This document shows, piece by piece, positions 37,569 to 45,701 of a stretch of 64,000 nt of DNA. Within the stretch, counting starts at the first letter, position 1. Every line of letters starts with the position of its first letter. Position numbers and translations under genes: made by a program. The DNA is from Nocardioides sp. URHA0020. GTDB taxonomy: Bacteria > Actinomycetota > Actinomycetes > Propionibacteriales > Nocardioidaceae. The DNA lies in NCBI RefSeq assembly GCF_000620705.1, contig NZ_JIAR01000025.1, positions 309,418-373,417 of the forward strand, given 5' to 3'. The notes under the pieces are model-generated. The model was not told the DNA's origin and did no database searches. It saw only the letters and a list, made by a program, of their open reading frames with translations.

Positions 37569-38444
37569 GTGCCGAAGAATCCCACGGACTACACCGACGA
37601 CCTGCGCCTTGCGCACGTCCTGGCCGACGACGCCGACTCGATCAGCGAGAGCCGCTTCAAGGCGCTCGACCTGCACGTGATGAGCAAGCCGGACCTGACG
37701 CCGGTGACGGACGCAGACCAGGCGGTCGAGGAGAGCATCCGCCGGACGCTGTCGCGGGCCCGCTCCCGCGACGCGATCACCGGGGAGGAGCAGGGCTCCA
37801 CCGGCCACAGCCAGCGGCGCTGGATCATCGACCCCATCGACGGCACCAAGAACTTCGTCCGCGGGGTGCCGGTCTGGGCCACGCTGATCTCGCTCGCCGT
37901 CGACGACGAGGTGGTGCTGGGCGTCGTCTCCGCCCCGCTGCTGCAGCGCCGCTGGTGGGCGTCCAAGGGCAACGGCGCCTGGACGGGACGCTCGCTGCTC
38001 AAGGCGGTGCGCTGCCAGGTCTCCGACGTACGCCGGCTCGAGGACGCCTCGCTGTCGTACTCCTCGCTCTCCGGCTGGGACGAGCGCGACCGGCTCGACG
38101 ACTTCGAGTCGCTGATGCGGCGCTGCTGGCGGACCCGGGCGTACGGCGACTTCTGGTCCTACATGCTGCTCGCCGAGGGCGCCGTCGACCTCGCGGCCGA
38201 GCCGGAGCTCGAGGTCTACGACATGGCGGCGCTGGACATCATCGTGCGGGAGGCCGGCGGCCGGTTCACCTCGCTCGACGGCACCGACGGGCCCTTCGGG
38301 GGCAACGCCCTCGCGTCCAACGGGCACCTGCACGAGGCGGCGCTGTCGTTCCTCGGCGCGCTGCCCGACGACGACGACGACCCGGACTCGCGGCGGTCCG
38401 GCCCCGGCTCGGTCTCCGACCTGCGCTCGCACCGCCGCGACTGA
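37569..38444 (+). CDS. hisN: Histidinol-phosphatase, inositol monophosphatase type
   Basis: The 291-residue product is an IMPase-superfamily phosphatase, and the closest group I recognise is HisN of actinobacteria. It has a LKPDLTPVTDADQAVEE-like start, ITGEEQGSTGHSQRRWIIDPIDGTKNFVRGVPVWATLI (metal site, DPIDGT near 93-98), and a C-terminal YDMAALDIIVREAGGRFTSLDG. The acidic C-terminal tail (DDDDD) is unusual. It could also act on inositol-1-phosphate or other monophosphates. The start is GTG 37569. Confidence 0.85.
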   Translation: MPKNPTDYTDDLRLAHVLADDADSISESRFKALDLHVMSKPDLTPVTDADQAVEESIRRTLSRARSRDAITGEEQGSTGHSQRRWIIDPIDGTKNFVRGVPVWATLISLAVDDEVVLGVVSAPLLQRRWWASKGNGAWTGRSLLKAVRCQVSDVRRLEDASLSYSSLSGWDERDRLDDFESLMRRCWRTRAYGDFWSYMLLAEGAVDLAAEPELEVYDMAALDIIVREAGGRFTSLDGTDGPFGGNALASNGHLHEAALSFLGALPDDDDDPDSRRSGPGSVSDLRSHRRD

Positions 38445-38484
38445 TCCTGTACGTGTGACCCCGGTCACGAGTACGGTCGGGGGC

Positions 38485-38916
38485 ATGCGCATCGGTGACG
38501 TGCTCCATGCCAAGCCCAGCCACGACGTCGTGACGATCGGCCCCGACGCGGGCGTCCGCGAGCTGGTCGCCAAGCTGGCGGAGCACAACGTCGGCGCGCT
38601 GATCGTCAGCAGCGACGGCAGCACCCTCGAGGGCATCGTCAGCGAGCGGGACGTCGTGCGCCACCTCCACAGCGACGGCACGGTCGTCAACAACACCGTC
38701 GCCGCGATCATGACCGCGGTGGTCGAGACCTGCGACGAGGACACCCACGTCGACGAGCTGATGAAGATCATGACCCAGCGTCGGATCCGGCACGTGCCCG
38801 TCGTCCACGACGGCCGGCTGGTCGGGATCATCAGCATCGGCGACGTGGTCAAGCACCGCATCGACCAGCTGGAGTTCGAGCGCGACCAGCTCGACAGCTA
38901 CGTGCACCAGATCTGA
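38485..38916 (+). CDS. CBS-domain pair protein
   Basis: The 143-residue product is two CBS motifs: MRIGDVLHAKPSHDVVTIGPDAGVRELVAKLAEHNVGAL (about 1-60) and VAAIMTAVVETCDEDTHVDELMKIMTQRRIRHVPVV (about 70-125). Such stand-alone proteins usually bind adenine nucleotides and are related in form to Hrp1 of mycobacteria. The start is ATG 38485, with TACGGT 7 nt upstream. It is convergent with the phosphatase gene 7 bp on. Confidence 0.9.
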   Translation: MRIGDVLHAKPSHDVVTIGPDAGVRELVAKLAEHNVGALIVSSDGSTLEGIVSERDVVRHLHSDGTVVNNTVAAIMTAVVETCDEDTHVDELMKIMTQRRIRHVPVVHDGRLVGIISIGDVVKHRIDQLEFERDQLDSYVHQI

Positions 38917-38923
38917 GCGACTG

Positions 38924-39961
38924 CTAGGACGAGCGCTCCGCCAGGACCAGCGCCATGTCGTCGTTCATCTCCTGGCCGGCGTACGCCAGCAGGTGGGCGA
39001 CCAGCCCGTCGAGCGCCTCCTCGACGGTGCCCTCGCCGAGCTCGTCGGCGTACGAGACGAGCGGGAAGAACGAGCCGGTGCGGTCGCGTGCCTCCACCAG
39101 GCCGTCGGTGAAGAAGAGCATCCGCGCACCCGCCGGCCACGCGTGCCGGCTGAGCTCCGGCTCGGAGCCCAGGCCGAGCGGGACGGTGGGCTCACCGGTG
39201 TCCATCTCGATCGCGCCGTCGGCGCCGACGAGGATCGGCGGGTGGTGGCCGCAGTTGGCCAGCGTCACGACCTCCCCCTGGAACTCCCCGACGATCGCGG
39301 TCACGAACTCCTCCGCATCGAGCATCCGCGAGAGCGTCTCGTCGATGCGCTTGGCGAGCGCGGCCGGGTCGGGCTCGGAGAAGGCCGCGGCCCGGAAGGC
39401 GCCGAGCACGGTGGCCGCGGTCTGCACCGCCTCCAGGCCCTTGCCGCGGACGTCACCCACGATGACGCGCACGCCGTACGGCGTCGCCGCGACCTCGTAG
39501 AGGTCACCGCCGACCAGGGCCTCGGCGGTGGCGGAGACGTAGCGAGCGGCCAGGCCGACGGCACCGATGGCGCTCGGCATGGCGCGCAGCACGGCGCGCT
39601 GGGCGGTCTCGGCGATCACCGTCATCCGCTCGAGCCGGGCCTCGCGACGGTCGCGCAGCAGTGCGGACAGGGCGGCCAGCCCGGCCAGGACCGAGCAGAT
39701 CGCCACCCGGAACCAGTAGTCAAAGGTGTACGGCACGTCCAGCCAGAGCCCACCCAGGGCCGAGAGGCTGACGGCCGCGACGGCCACGATGCCGGTGCGG
39801 AAGGCGTTGGTCATGAAGGACGCCACGATCGGGGCGGCCACCATGGCGGTGGTCAGCTGGATGCTCCAGGTGATGGAGATGAACGCGAGCAGGCCCAGCA
39901 CCGCGAAGCCGCTGACGAGCCCGAGGTCCACGCGTCGTCCCGGATGTGGAAGGGCGGTCAC
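38924..39961 (-). CDS. PP2C-type (SpoIIE-domain) serine phosphatase with membrane N-terminus
   Basis: The 345-residue product has four hydrophobic segments in the first 120 residues, a short coiled linker (RDRREARLERMTVIAETAQRAVL), and a C-terminal PP2C/SpoIIE domain: VGGDLYEVAATPYGVRVIVGDVRGKGLEAVQTAA (metal aspartates), ANCGHHPPILVG, FFTDGLVEARDR and MNDDMALVLAER. It probably dephosphorylates an anti-anti-sigma protein in response to a membrane signal. The RsbW-SigF pair at 22.3-23.6 kb is a candidate target, by inference only. The start is GTG 39961, with CACACT 6 nt upstream. It diverges from the FKBP gene. Confidence 0.9.
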   Translation of the reverse strand: MTALPHPGRRVDLGLVSGFAVLGLLAFISITWSIQLTTAMVAAPIVASFMTNAFRTGIVAVAAVSLSALGGLWLDVPYTFDYWFRVAICSVLAGLAALSALLRDRREARLERMTVIAETAQRAVLRAMPSAIGAVGLAARYVSATAEALVGGDLYEVAATPYGVRVIVGDVRGKGLEAVQTAATVLGAFRAAAFSEPDPAALAKRIDETLSRMLDAEEFVTAIVGEFQGEVVTLANCGHHPPILVGADGAIEMDTGEPTVPLGLGSEPELSRHAWPAGARMLFFTDGLVEARDRTGSFFPLVSYADELGEGTVEEALDGLVAHLLAYAGQEMNDDMALVLAERSS

Positions 39962-40052
39962 CCGCGAAGTGTGCCAGTCGGACCGCCACCGCGACGGGTT
40001 ATCCACACCCTGGTGAGCCGGGTCACCCCTACGGGTGAAGGCCGCGCTTCGT

Positions 40053-40058
40053 TAGGGT
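40053..40058 (+). promoter_or_regulatory. Candidate -10 (TAGGGT) of the FKBP gene
   Basis: TAGGGT ends 7 nt before the ATG at 40066, with no ribosome site between, in keeping with a leaderless transcript. Confidence 0.5.
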
Positions 40059-40065
40059 GGACGCC

Positions 40066-40434
40066 ATGAACAAGCCCGAGATCGACTTCCCCGACTTCGA
40101 ACCGCCCGCCGACCTCGTGGTCACGGAGATCACCGAGGGCGACGGCGACGAGGCCACCGCCGGCTCGACCGTGTCCGTCCACTACGTCGGCGTGGCGCAC
40201 TCCACCGGTGAGGAGTTCGACGCGTCGTACAACCGCGGCACCCCGCTGCAGTTCAAGCTCGGCGTCGGCCAGGTCATCGCCGGCTGGGACCAGGGTGTGC
40301 AGGGCATGAAGATCGGCGGCCGCCGGCAGCTCGTCATCCCGCCGCACCTGGGGTACGGCGACCGCGGCGCCGGCGCCGTCATCAAGCCCGGCGAGACGCT
40401 GATCTTCGTCGTCGACCTGATCGGCGTGAGCTGA
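40066..40434 (+). CDS. FKBP-type peptidyl-prolyl isomerase
   Basis: The 122-residue product is a single FKBP domain. Key parts are VSVHYVGVAHSTGEEFDASYNRGTPLQFKLGVGQVIAGWDQGVQGMKIGGRRQLVIPPHLGYGD, which contain the conserved Y, F, D, V, I and W of the FK506 pocket, and GETLIFVVDLIGV. No signal peptide, so it is cytosolic. It is about the usual length for actinobacterial single-domain FKBPs. The start is ATG 40066; an upstream in-frame start at 40057 is inside the -10 hexamer. Confidence 0.95.
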   Translation: MNKPEIDFPDFEPPADLVVTEITEGDGDEATAGSTVSVHYVGVAHSTGEEFDASYNRGTPLQFKLGVGQVIAGWDQGVQGMKIGGRRQLVIPPHLGYGDRGAGAVIKPGETLIFVVDLIGVS

Positions 40435-40461
40435 GCTCTCGCTCCTCCGGCGGCGGGTCGC

Positions 40462-40707
40462 CTACCAGGGCAGCCCGTCGTCGGCGCTCTCGTCGGCCAC
40501 CCGCGCCGACTGGGGCCCGAGGGTGACGACGTCACCCAGCACCAGCTGACGCCCGCGGCGGGTCTCGACCTCGCCGTTGACGAGCACCGCGCCGTCCTGG
40601 ATCACCGGCTTGGCCTCCGACCCGGAGTCGACCAGGTTGGCGAGCTTGAGGAACTGGCCGAGCCGGATCGACTGGTCCCGGATGGCTACGTCGTAGGGCT
40701 CTGACAT
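40462..40707 (-). CDS. S4-domain RNA-binding protein (YbcJ type)
   Basis: The 81-residue product is one S4 domain: IRLGQFLKLANLVDSGSEAKPVIQDGAVLVNGEVETRRGRQLVLGDVVTL is the common S4 pattern. It resembles the small YbcJ/YaaA S4 proteins that probably bind RNA; its role is unknown. The start is ATG 40707, with CACAAT ending 7 nt before it, so it is probably leaderless; the ATG three codons upstream is less likely. It lies between the FKBP gene (convergent) and DUF445 (same strand, upstream of it). Confidence 0.87.
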   Translation of the reverse strand: MSEPYDVAIRDQSIRLGQFLKLANLVDSGSEAKPVIQDGAVLVNGEVETRRGRQLVLGDVVTLGPQSARVADESADDGLPW

Positions 40708-40767
40708 GGCACCCATTGTGCTCCGCCTCCGTCGAGCGGCGACCGACGGCCCTCTCGACGGGCGGGC

Positions 40768-42033
40768 TCAGCCGATCAGCACCGAGACGGTGTGGATGAG
40801 CACGCCGACCAGGCCACCGACGATGGTGCCGTTGATCCGGATGAACTGGAGGTCGCGACCGACCTGGAGCTCGATCCGGCGGGCGGCCTCCTTGCCATCC
40901 CAGCGGTCGACGGTGTGGGTGATGACGGCGGTGAGCTCGGCGCCGTACCGGTCGACGGCGAAGACGGCGGCGTCGGCGACCAGTCCGTCGAAGCGGGCTC
41001 GCAGGGCCGGGTCGGCGACCACACGCTCCGCGAACGACGTCGTCTCGGCCACGAGCCGGCTGCGCAGCGGGCCGTCCGCGTCGGCGAGGGAGGCCTGGAC
41101 GCTGCGACGCAGCGCGTTCCAGAGCGAGACCCCCGACGCCACCACCTGGGGCTGGTCGAGCAGCCGCGCCTTGAGCCGCTCCGTGCGGTCCTGGGTCACC
41201 GGGTCGTGCAGGAGGTCGTCGGCGAGCTTGGCCAGCATCGAGTCGAGCGCCTGACGGGCGTGGTGGCGCGGGTCCTCCCGGATGTCCTCGACCCAGTTGA
41301 CCAGCTCGCGGTGCAGCCGCGAGATGACCGCCTCGTTGACGCGGGTCGGCGCCCACCACGGCGCCCGCTCCCCCAGGATCTCCGCGACGGCGTCGGGGTT
41401 GGCCACCAGCCAGCCGTGCAGCTCGTCGAGGGCGAGGTCGATCAGCCCGTGGTGCAGGTCGTCGCGGACCGTCTCGTCCAGCAGGCTGCCCAGGAGCGGT
41501 GAGATCGGCTCGGCGTGGAAGCGGGGCACGAGCACGTCGCGCACCAGCTCCTCGACGTGCTCCTCCTGGATCCGGCCCAGCGCGGCCCCGGCGACCTCGG
41601 CCACCTCGTCGACGGCCCGCCGTGCGTTCGCCGGTACGGCGAGCCAGCGGCCCACCCGCAGCGAGATGGTCGCCGCGGCGGCGCGGTCGCGGATGATCTC
41701 CTCCTGGAGGAAGTTCTCGCCGACGAACTCCTCCAGCGACCGGCCCAGCTCATCCTTGCGCTTCGGGATCAGCGCGGTGTGCGGGATCGGCAGCCCCAGC
41801 GGGTGCTTGAAGAGCGCGGTGACCGCGAACCAGTCCGCGATCGCACCCACCATCGAGGCCTCGGCCCCCGCGTTGACGAAGCCCCAGAACCCGTCCAGGC
41901 CCAGCGTCGCGACGTACACCACGGCCGCGAGCACCAGCAGCCCGACGGCGAGCGAGCGCATCCGTCGCAGGCCCTGGCGCCGGCGCGCGTCGGCGTCCGG
42001 GTCGGGGGTGATCATGGTCAGCGGGGCAGTCAT
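40768..42033 (-). CDS. DUF445 membrane protein
   Basis: The 421-residue product matches DUF445 proteins, which in Bacillus (YheB) and E. coli (YjiN) are membrane proteins of unknown role. It has an N-terminal hydrophobic segment (about 28-50: LAVGLLVLAAVVYVATLG), the conserved GFVNAGAEASMVGAIADWFAVTALF and HPLGLPIPHTALIPKRKDELGRSLEEFVGENFL, and a C-terminal hydrophobic end GTIVGGLVGVLIHTVSVLIG. The large middle is helical. The start is ATG 42033, with GGCGGGAG just upstream. It diverges from the TagD-like gene. Confidence 0.9.
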   Translation of the reverse strand: MTAPLTMITPDPDADARRRQGLRRMRSLAVGLLVLAAVVYVATLGLDGFWGFVNAGAEASMVGAIADWFAVTALFKHPLGLPIPHTALIPKRKDELGRSLEEFVGENFLQEEIIRDRAAAATISLRVGRWLAVPANARRAVDEVAEVAGAALGRIQEEHVEELVRDVLVPRFHAEPISPLLGSLLDETVRDDLHHGLIDLALDELHGWLVANPDAVAEILGERAPWWAPTRVNEAVISRLHRELVNWVEDIREDPRHHARQALDSMLAKLADDLLHDPVTQDRTERLKARLLDQPQVVASGVSLWNALRRSVQASLADADGPLRSRLVAETTSFAERVVADPALRARFDGLVADAAVFAVDRYGAELTAVITHTVDRWDGKEAARRIELQVGRDLQFIRINGTIVGGLVGVLIHTVSVLIG

Positions 42034-42078
42034 CTCCCGCCATCCTTCCCTACTCCTGGGCGTGCCAGAATCTGCGGC

Positions 42079-42477
42079 ATGTCTCGCACCGTCATCACCT
42101 TCGGCACGTTCGACGTGTTCCACGTGGGGCACCTCCGGGTGATCGAGCGGGCGGCCGCCCTCGGCGACCGTCTGGTGGTCGGGGTTTCCGCCGATGCGCT
42201 CAACATGCGCAAGAAGGGTCGCGAACCGGTCTTCAGCCAGGCCGAGCGGCTCGCCATCGTGGCCGCGCTCAAGCCGGTCGACGAGGTGTTCACCGAGGAG
42301 AGCCTCGAGCTCAAGCGCGACTACATCCGCCAGTACGACGCCGACGTGCTCGTCATGGGCGACGACTGGCAGGGCCGGTTCGACGAGTTCCGCGACGTCT
42401 GCGAGGTCGTCTACCTGACCCGCACGCCCGCGATCTCGACGACGGCCCTGATCGAGAAGATCTCGGCCGGCAGCTGA
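42079..42477 (+). CDS. tagD: Glycerol-3-phosphate cytidylyltransferase-like nucleotidyltransferase
   Basis: The 132-residue product is a small HxGH nucleotidyltransferase. GTFDVFHVGHLRVIERAAALGDRLVVGVSAD carries the HxGH motif (H17-H20), and RTPAISTTALIEKI is the RTxxISTT motif of TagD-type enzymes. TagD makes CDP-glycerol for wall teichoic acid; here no teichoic-acid genes are adjacent, so the substrate remains open (glycerol-3-phosphate or another polyol phosphate). The start is ATG 42079, with CAGAAT ending 7 nt upstream. The gene symbol is by resemblance. Confidence 0.83.
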   Translation: MSRTVITFGTFDVFHVGHLRVIERAAALGDRLVVGVSADALNMRKKGREPVFSQAERLAIVAALKPVDEVFTEESLELKRDYIRQYDADVLVMGDDWQGRFDEFRDVCEVVYLTRTPAISTTALIEKISAGS

Positions 42478-42483
42478 GCCGGC

Positions 42484-42515
42484 TGGCCCAGGTGGACGAC
42501 CCCGGATTGGCCCAG
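42484..42515. promoter_or_regulatory. TGGCCCAG direct repeat upstream of the permease
   Basis: TGGCCCAG occurs at 42484-42491 and 42508-42515, 24 bp apart (about two helix turns) and some 20-60 bp before the permease GTG. The second copy lies in GGATTGGCCC (42504-42513), a 10-mer that recurs, inverted, upstream of the MocR gene at 58.3 kb (58229-58238). MocR/GntR proteins often bind direct repeats of this length, so it is a candidate operator. Confidence 0.45.
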
Positions 42516-42536
42516 CGCCGACCCGTCCGCCGGCCC

Positions 42537-42542
42537 TAGCGT
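42537..42542 (+). promoter_or_regulatory. Candidate -10 (TAGCGT) of the permease gene
   Basis: TAGCGT ends 6 nt before the GTG at 42549, downstream of the TGGCCCAG repeats. Confidence 0.45.
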
Positions 42543-42548
42543 CGAGCC

Positions 42549-43856
42549 GTGACCACCTCCCTGACGCCCGATCCCATCCCGGTCGACGACCCCCTGGCCA
42601 CGGGCGGCCTCGGCGTCTGGCAGGGCGCCGCACTGACCCTGGGCGCCGTGCTCGGCACCGGCGTGATCTCGCTGCCCGGCCTGGCCGCCCAGCAGGCCGG
42701 CCCGGCTTCGCTGGTGGCGTGGCTCGTCCTGGTGCTGCTGTCGGTGCCGCTGGCCACCACCTTCGCCGCGCTGGGCGCCCGCTACCCCGACGGCGGCGGC
42801 GTCGCGACGTACGCGCGTCGCGCCTTCGGCAGCCGCGTCGCCACCGTGACGGGCTGGTGCTTCTACTTCGCGATCCCGCTCGGTGCACCGGCAGCGGCGG
42901 GGTTCGCCGGCGCGTACGTCGCCGACAGCCTCGGCGGCGGTCGCGAGACGCAGCTGCTGACCTCGGGCCTGCTGATCGGCACGGTCGCGGTGATGAACTG
43001 GTACGGCGTCCGCGTCTCCGGCCGGGTCCAGCTCGTCATCGCCGCCACGCTCGCGGTGCTGCTGCTCGTCGCCACGGCCGTCTCGCTCCCCCACGCCAGC
43101 AGCGCCAACCTGACCCCGTTCGCGCCGCACGGCTGGTCCGCGATCGGCCCGGCGGCCGCGCTGCTGATCTGGGCGTTCGCCGGCTGGGAGGTCGTGACGT
43201 CGCTGTCCTCGGAGTACCGCCGCCCGGCCCACGACATCACCCGCGCGACCGCGATCGCCCTGGTGGTGATGGGCGTGATGTACCTCGGCGTCGCCTTCGC
43301 GACCGTCGCGGTGCTCGGTGAGAGCTCGAGCAAGGCGCCGCTCTCCGACCTGCTCGTCCTGGGGTTCGGCGAGCCGGCCCGCGGCGTGACCACCGTGGTC
43401 GCCGTCCTGCTCTCCCTCGGCGCGATGAACGCCTACTTCGCCGGCAGCGCCCGCCTCGGCGCCGCCCTGGGGCGCGACGGGTCACTGCCGGTGTGGTTCG
43501 CGCGCGGGTCGTCGGCGGGCGAGGTGCCGCGGCGCTCGCTGGCCGTGGTCACCGCCGGGGCCTTCGCGACCCTGCTCGCCGTCGCCCTGACCGGCGTCGC
43601 GATCGAGCGCACGATGCTCCTGGTGACCGGGGCGTTCGCGCTCGTGTACGTCGTCGGCACCGCGGCCGCGCTCCGGCTGCTGCCACGCGGCACCTGGGTG
43701 CGCCGCGGCGCGATGGTCGCCTTCGCCTCCGCCCTGCTGCTGCTCGGGCTCGTCGGCCAGCACCTGCTGCCCCAGCTCGTCGTCGGGGTCGCCGCGGTCA
43801 TCTGGATGGCACGGTCTCCTCGACCCACCGAGCCAGCAGCGCCGACCCCGGTCTGA
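42549..43856 (+). CDS. APC-family amino acid permease
   Basis: The 435-residue product has twelve hydrophobic segments and the APC start GVWQGAALTLGAVLGTGVISLPGLAA (TM1, with the GTGV break), then GGGVATYARRAFG between TM2 and TM3, and WAFAGWEVVTSLSSEYRRPAHDITRA. It probably takes up an amino acid or amine; the substrate is not predictable. The start is GTG 42549. Its last 59 bp overlap, in the opposite direction, the 3' end of a MocR-type regulator, the neighbour most likely to control it. Confidence 0.88.
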   Translation: MTTSLTPDPIPVDDPLATGGLGVWQGAALTLGAVLGTGVISLPGLAAQQAGPASLVAWLVLVLLSVPLATTFAALGARYPDGGGVATYARRAFGSRVATVTGWCFYFAIPLGAPAAAGFAGAYVADSLGGGRETQLLTSGLLIGTVAVMNWYGVRVSGRVQLVIAATLAVLLLVATAVSLPHASSANLTPFAPHGWSAIGPAAALLIWAFAGWEVVTSLSSEYRRPAHDITRATAIALVVMGVMYLGVAFATVAVLGESSSKAPLSDLLVLGFGEPARGVTTVVAVLLSLGAMNAYFAGSARLGAALGRDGSLPVWFARGSSAGEVPRRSLAVVTAGAFATLLAVALTGVAIERTMLLVTGAFALVYVVGTAAALRLLPRGTWVRRGAMVAFASALLLLGLVGQHLLPQLVVGVAAVIWMARSPRPTEPAAPTPV

Positions 43857-45246
43857 TCGAGTCCACGCGCAGCGCGCCGTAGCCCAGCACGAGGCCGGAC
43901 CGGCGCCCCGGTCCCACGGCGTACGCCGACAGCGCGTCGACCGCGACCCCGTGCGCGGCGCACGCCCTCGCGAGCGCCACGTCGTCGACGCCCGGATCGG
44001 CGAACACGGCGGTGACGTGCAGCCCCGCCGCGGAGGGCACCACCGTGATCACCTCACCCAGCCGGTGGTCGAGCTCGCGCCGCAGCAGGTCACGGCGCTC
44101 GGCGTACGCCGTCCGCGCGCGCTTCACGTGGGCGGCGAACAGGCCGTCGGAGATGAAGCGGGCCAGCGCCACCTCGACGGCCGGGTCGCCGTACCCGTCG
44201 GCGAGCTGGCGCGCGGCTCGGAGCGCCGCGCGCAGCGACTCGGGCACGACGACGTACCCCGCGCGCAGCGCCGGGACCAGCGTCTTGGAGTAGGTGCCGA
44301 GGTAGAGCACCCGGCCGTGGCGGTCGAGCGCGTGCAGGGTCTCGAGCGGCCCCTCGACGAACCGGAACTCGCTGTCGTAGTCGTCCTCGACGATCGCGAT
44401 GCCGTGGCGGTCGGCCAGGTCGAGCAGCGCCTCGCGGCGGCGCCGCGAGAGCGGCGGGCCGTAGGGGAACTGGTGCGACGGCGTCGTGTAGACCACCCGC
44501 GCCTCGGGCGGCACCTCGTCGACAACCAGCCCCTCGTCGTCGACGCGCACCGGCACGACGCGCGCGCCGTGGGAGGCGAAGACGTCGTGCGCCTGCGGGT
44601 AGCCCGGGTCCTCGACCGCCACGACGTCACCCGGCTCGACCAGCACCCGGGCCACCAGGTCCAGGGCCTGCTGCGTGCCGTGGGTGACCACGATGTCATC
44701 GGCATCGGCGGAGACGCCGCGGCTGAGCGCGATGCAGCGCGCGATCGCGGCGCGCAGCTCGGGGTGCCCGCCGGGCGCGGCGTACGTGCCCGGATGGTGC
44801 GCCCCGGCTCGCACCTCCGCGGTGAGGAGCCGGCGCCACGCGTCGTACGGGAAGAGCGAGGCGTCGGGGATGCCGACCCGGAAGTCGTACGGCGGCGGCG
44901 GGCTCTCCCCGCTCACCTGCGTCGGCACGAACGTCCAGCCGGCCCGAGGTCGCAGCACTCCGCCCCGCTCCGCCCGCACCGGCAGTGTCGCCAGCGCGGC
45001 CACGAAGGTGCCCGCCCCGACCCGTGACTCGAGGAATCCCTCGGCCACGAGCCGCTCGTAGGCGAGCGCGACGGTGTTGCGCGAGACCCCCAGATCCTGC
45101 GCCAGCGTCCGGGTGGGCGGCAACCGGTCCCCGGTCGTCAGCCGACCGCCGCGCACCGCCCCGAGGAGCGCACGGTAGATCGCGGTCGCGCGGTCCCCGC
45201 GCGCACTCAGGTCCACCGCCAGGTCCACGCCGTCAACCTCCCACAC
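43798..45246 (-). CDS. MocR-type PLP-dependent transcriptional regulator
   Basis: The 482-residue product joins an N-terminal GntR winged helix (about residues 18-80: RLPPTRTLAQDLGVSRNTVALAYERLVAEGFLESRVGAGTFV) to a fold-type I aminotransferase-like domain. That domain contains SLFPYDAWRRLL, AAPGGHPELRAAIA, VTHGTQQALDL, IVEDDYDSEFRFV, and the PLP lysine in YLGTYSKTLVPALRAGYVV. Such proteins regulate PLP, GABA or amino-acid transport genes. The convergent permease overlaps it by 59 bp. The start is GTG 45246, with CACTGT 7 nt upstream. Confidence 0.93.
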   Translation of the reverse strand: MWEVDGVDLAVDLSARGDRATAIYRALLGAVRGGRLTTGDRLPPTRTLAQDLGVSRNTVALAYERLVAEGFLESRVGAGTFVAALATLPVRAERGGVLRPRAGWTFVPTQVSGESPPPPYDFRVGIPDASLFPYDAWRRLLTAEVRAGAHHPGTYAAPGGHPELRAAIARCIALSRGVSADADDIVVTHGTQQALDLVARVLVEPGDVVAVEDPGYPQAHDVFASHGARVVPVRVDDEGLVVDEVPPEARVVYTTPSHQFPYGPPLSRRRREALLDLADRHGIAIVEDDYDSEFRFVEGPLETLHALDRHGRVLYLGTYSKTLVPALRAGYVVVPESLRAALRAARQLADGYGDPAVEVALARFISDGLFAAHVKRARTAYAERRDLLRRELDHRLGEVITVVPSAAGLHVTAVFADPGVDDVALARACAAHGVAVDALSAYAVGPGRRSGLVLGYGALRVDSIRPGSALLARWVEETVPSR

Positions 45247-45275
45247 CGCACCGACAGTGGTGGTCGTCCGGTGAC

Positions 45276-45689
45276 TCAGCGAAGGTCGGCGCCGAGCCGG
45301 AAGCGCTGCAGCACGAGTGGCGTGGTGTCATCGACGGTGAAGGTCGGATCACCGAGCTCAGCTCGTTCGGCGTCGCTGTGCCAGCCCTCCTCGTGCACCG
45401 ACCGCCACTCGGCCACCGTCGTCAGCCCCTCCCCCTCGTCGAGCACGTGTGCGAGGTCCACGTCGCCCAGGGGCACGACGCGCACGCTCGTGATCTCGAT
45501 GACCGCCACCTGGCGGCCGTCGGAGTCGATGACGGCCGCGCGCGAGCCGACCTCCCGCAACGGAGCGCCTTCGACCTCGTAGCCGCGCAACAGCCCGGTC
45601 GTCGACGTCTTGGACCCGTCGAGCACGGCGGCGACGAGGCGGTCGCGCAACGGGCCGGGGAACGAGAACTCGAAGACCGGAAGTGACAC
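45276..45689 (-). CDS. ASCH-domain protein
   Basis: The 137-residue product is one ASCH domain, an RNA-binding PUA-like fold of uncertain role. It has FSFPGPLRDRLVAAVLDGSKTSTTGLL at the start (the conserved basic GxKT-like turn), VGSRAAVIDSDGRQVAVIEITSVRVVPLGDVDLAHV in the core, and WHSDAERAEL. Some relatives hydrolyse modified nucleosides. The start is GTG 45689, with TAGGGT 6 nt upstream, so it is probably leaderless. Confidence 0.85.
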   Translation of the reverse strand: MSLPVFEFSFPGPLRDRLVAAVLDGSKTSTTGLLRGYEVEGAPLREVGSRAAVIDSDGRQVAVIEITSVRVVPLGDVDLAHVLDEGEGLTTVAEWRSVHEEGWHSDAERAELGDPTFTVDDTTPLVLQRFRLGADLR

Positions 45690-45695
45690 CCCCGC

Positions 45696-45701
45696 ACCCT
45701 A
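45696..45701 (-). promoter_or_regulatory. Candidate -10 (TAGGGT) of the ASCH gene
   Basis: TAGGGT on the minus strand lies at the 3' end of the HNH gene, over its stop (TAG), and ends 6 nt before the GTG at 45689. Confidence 0.5.
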
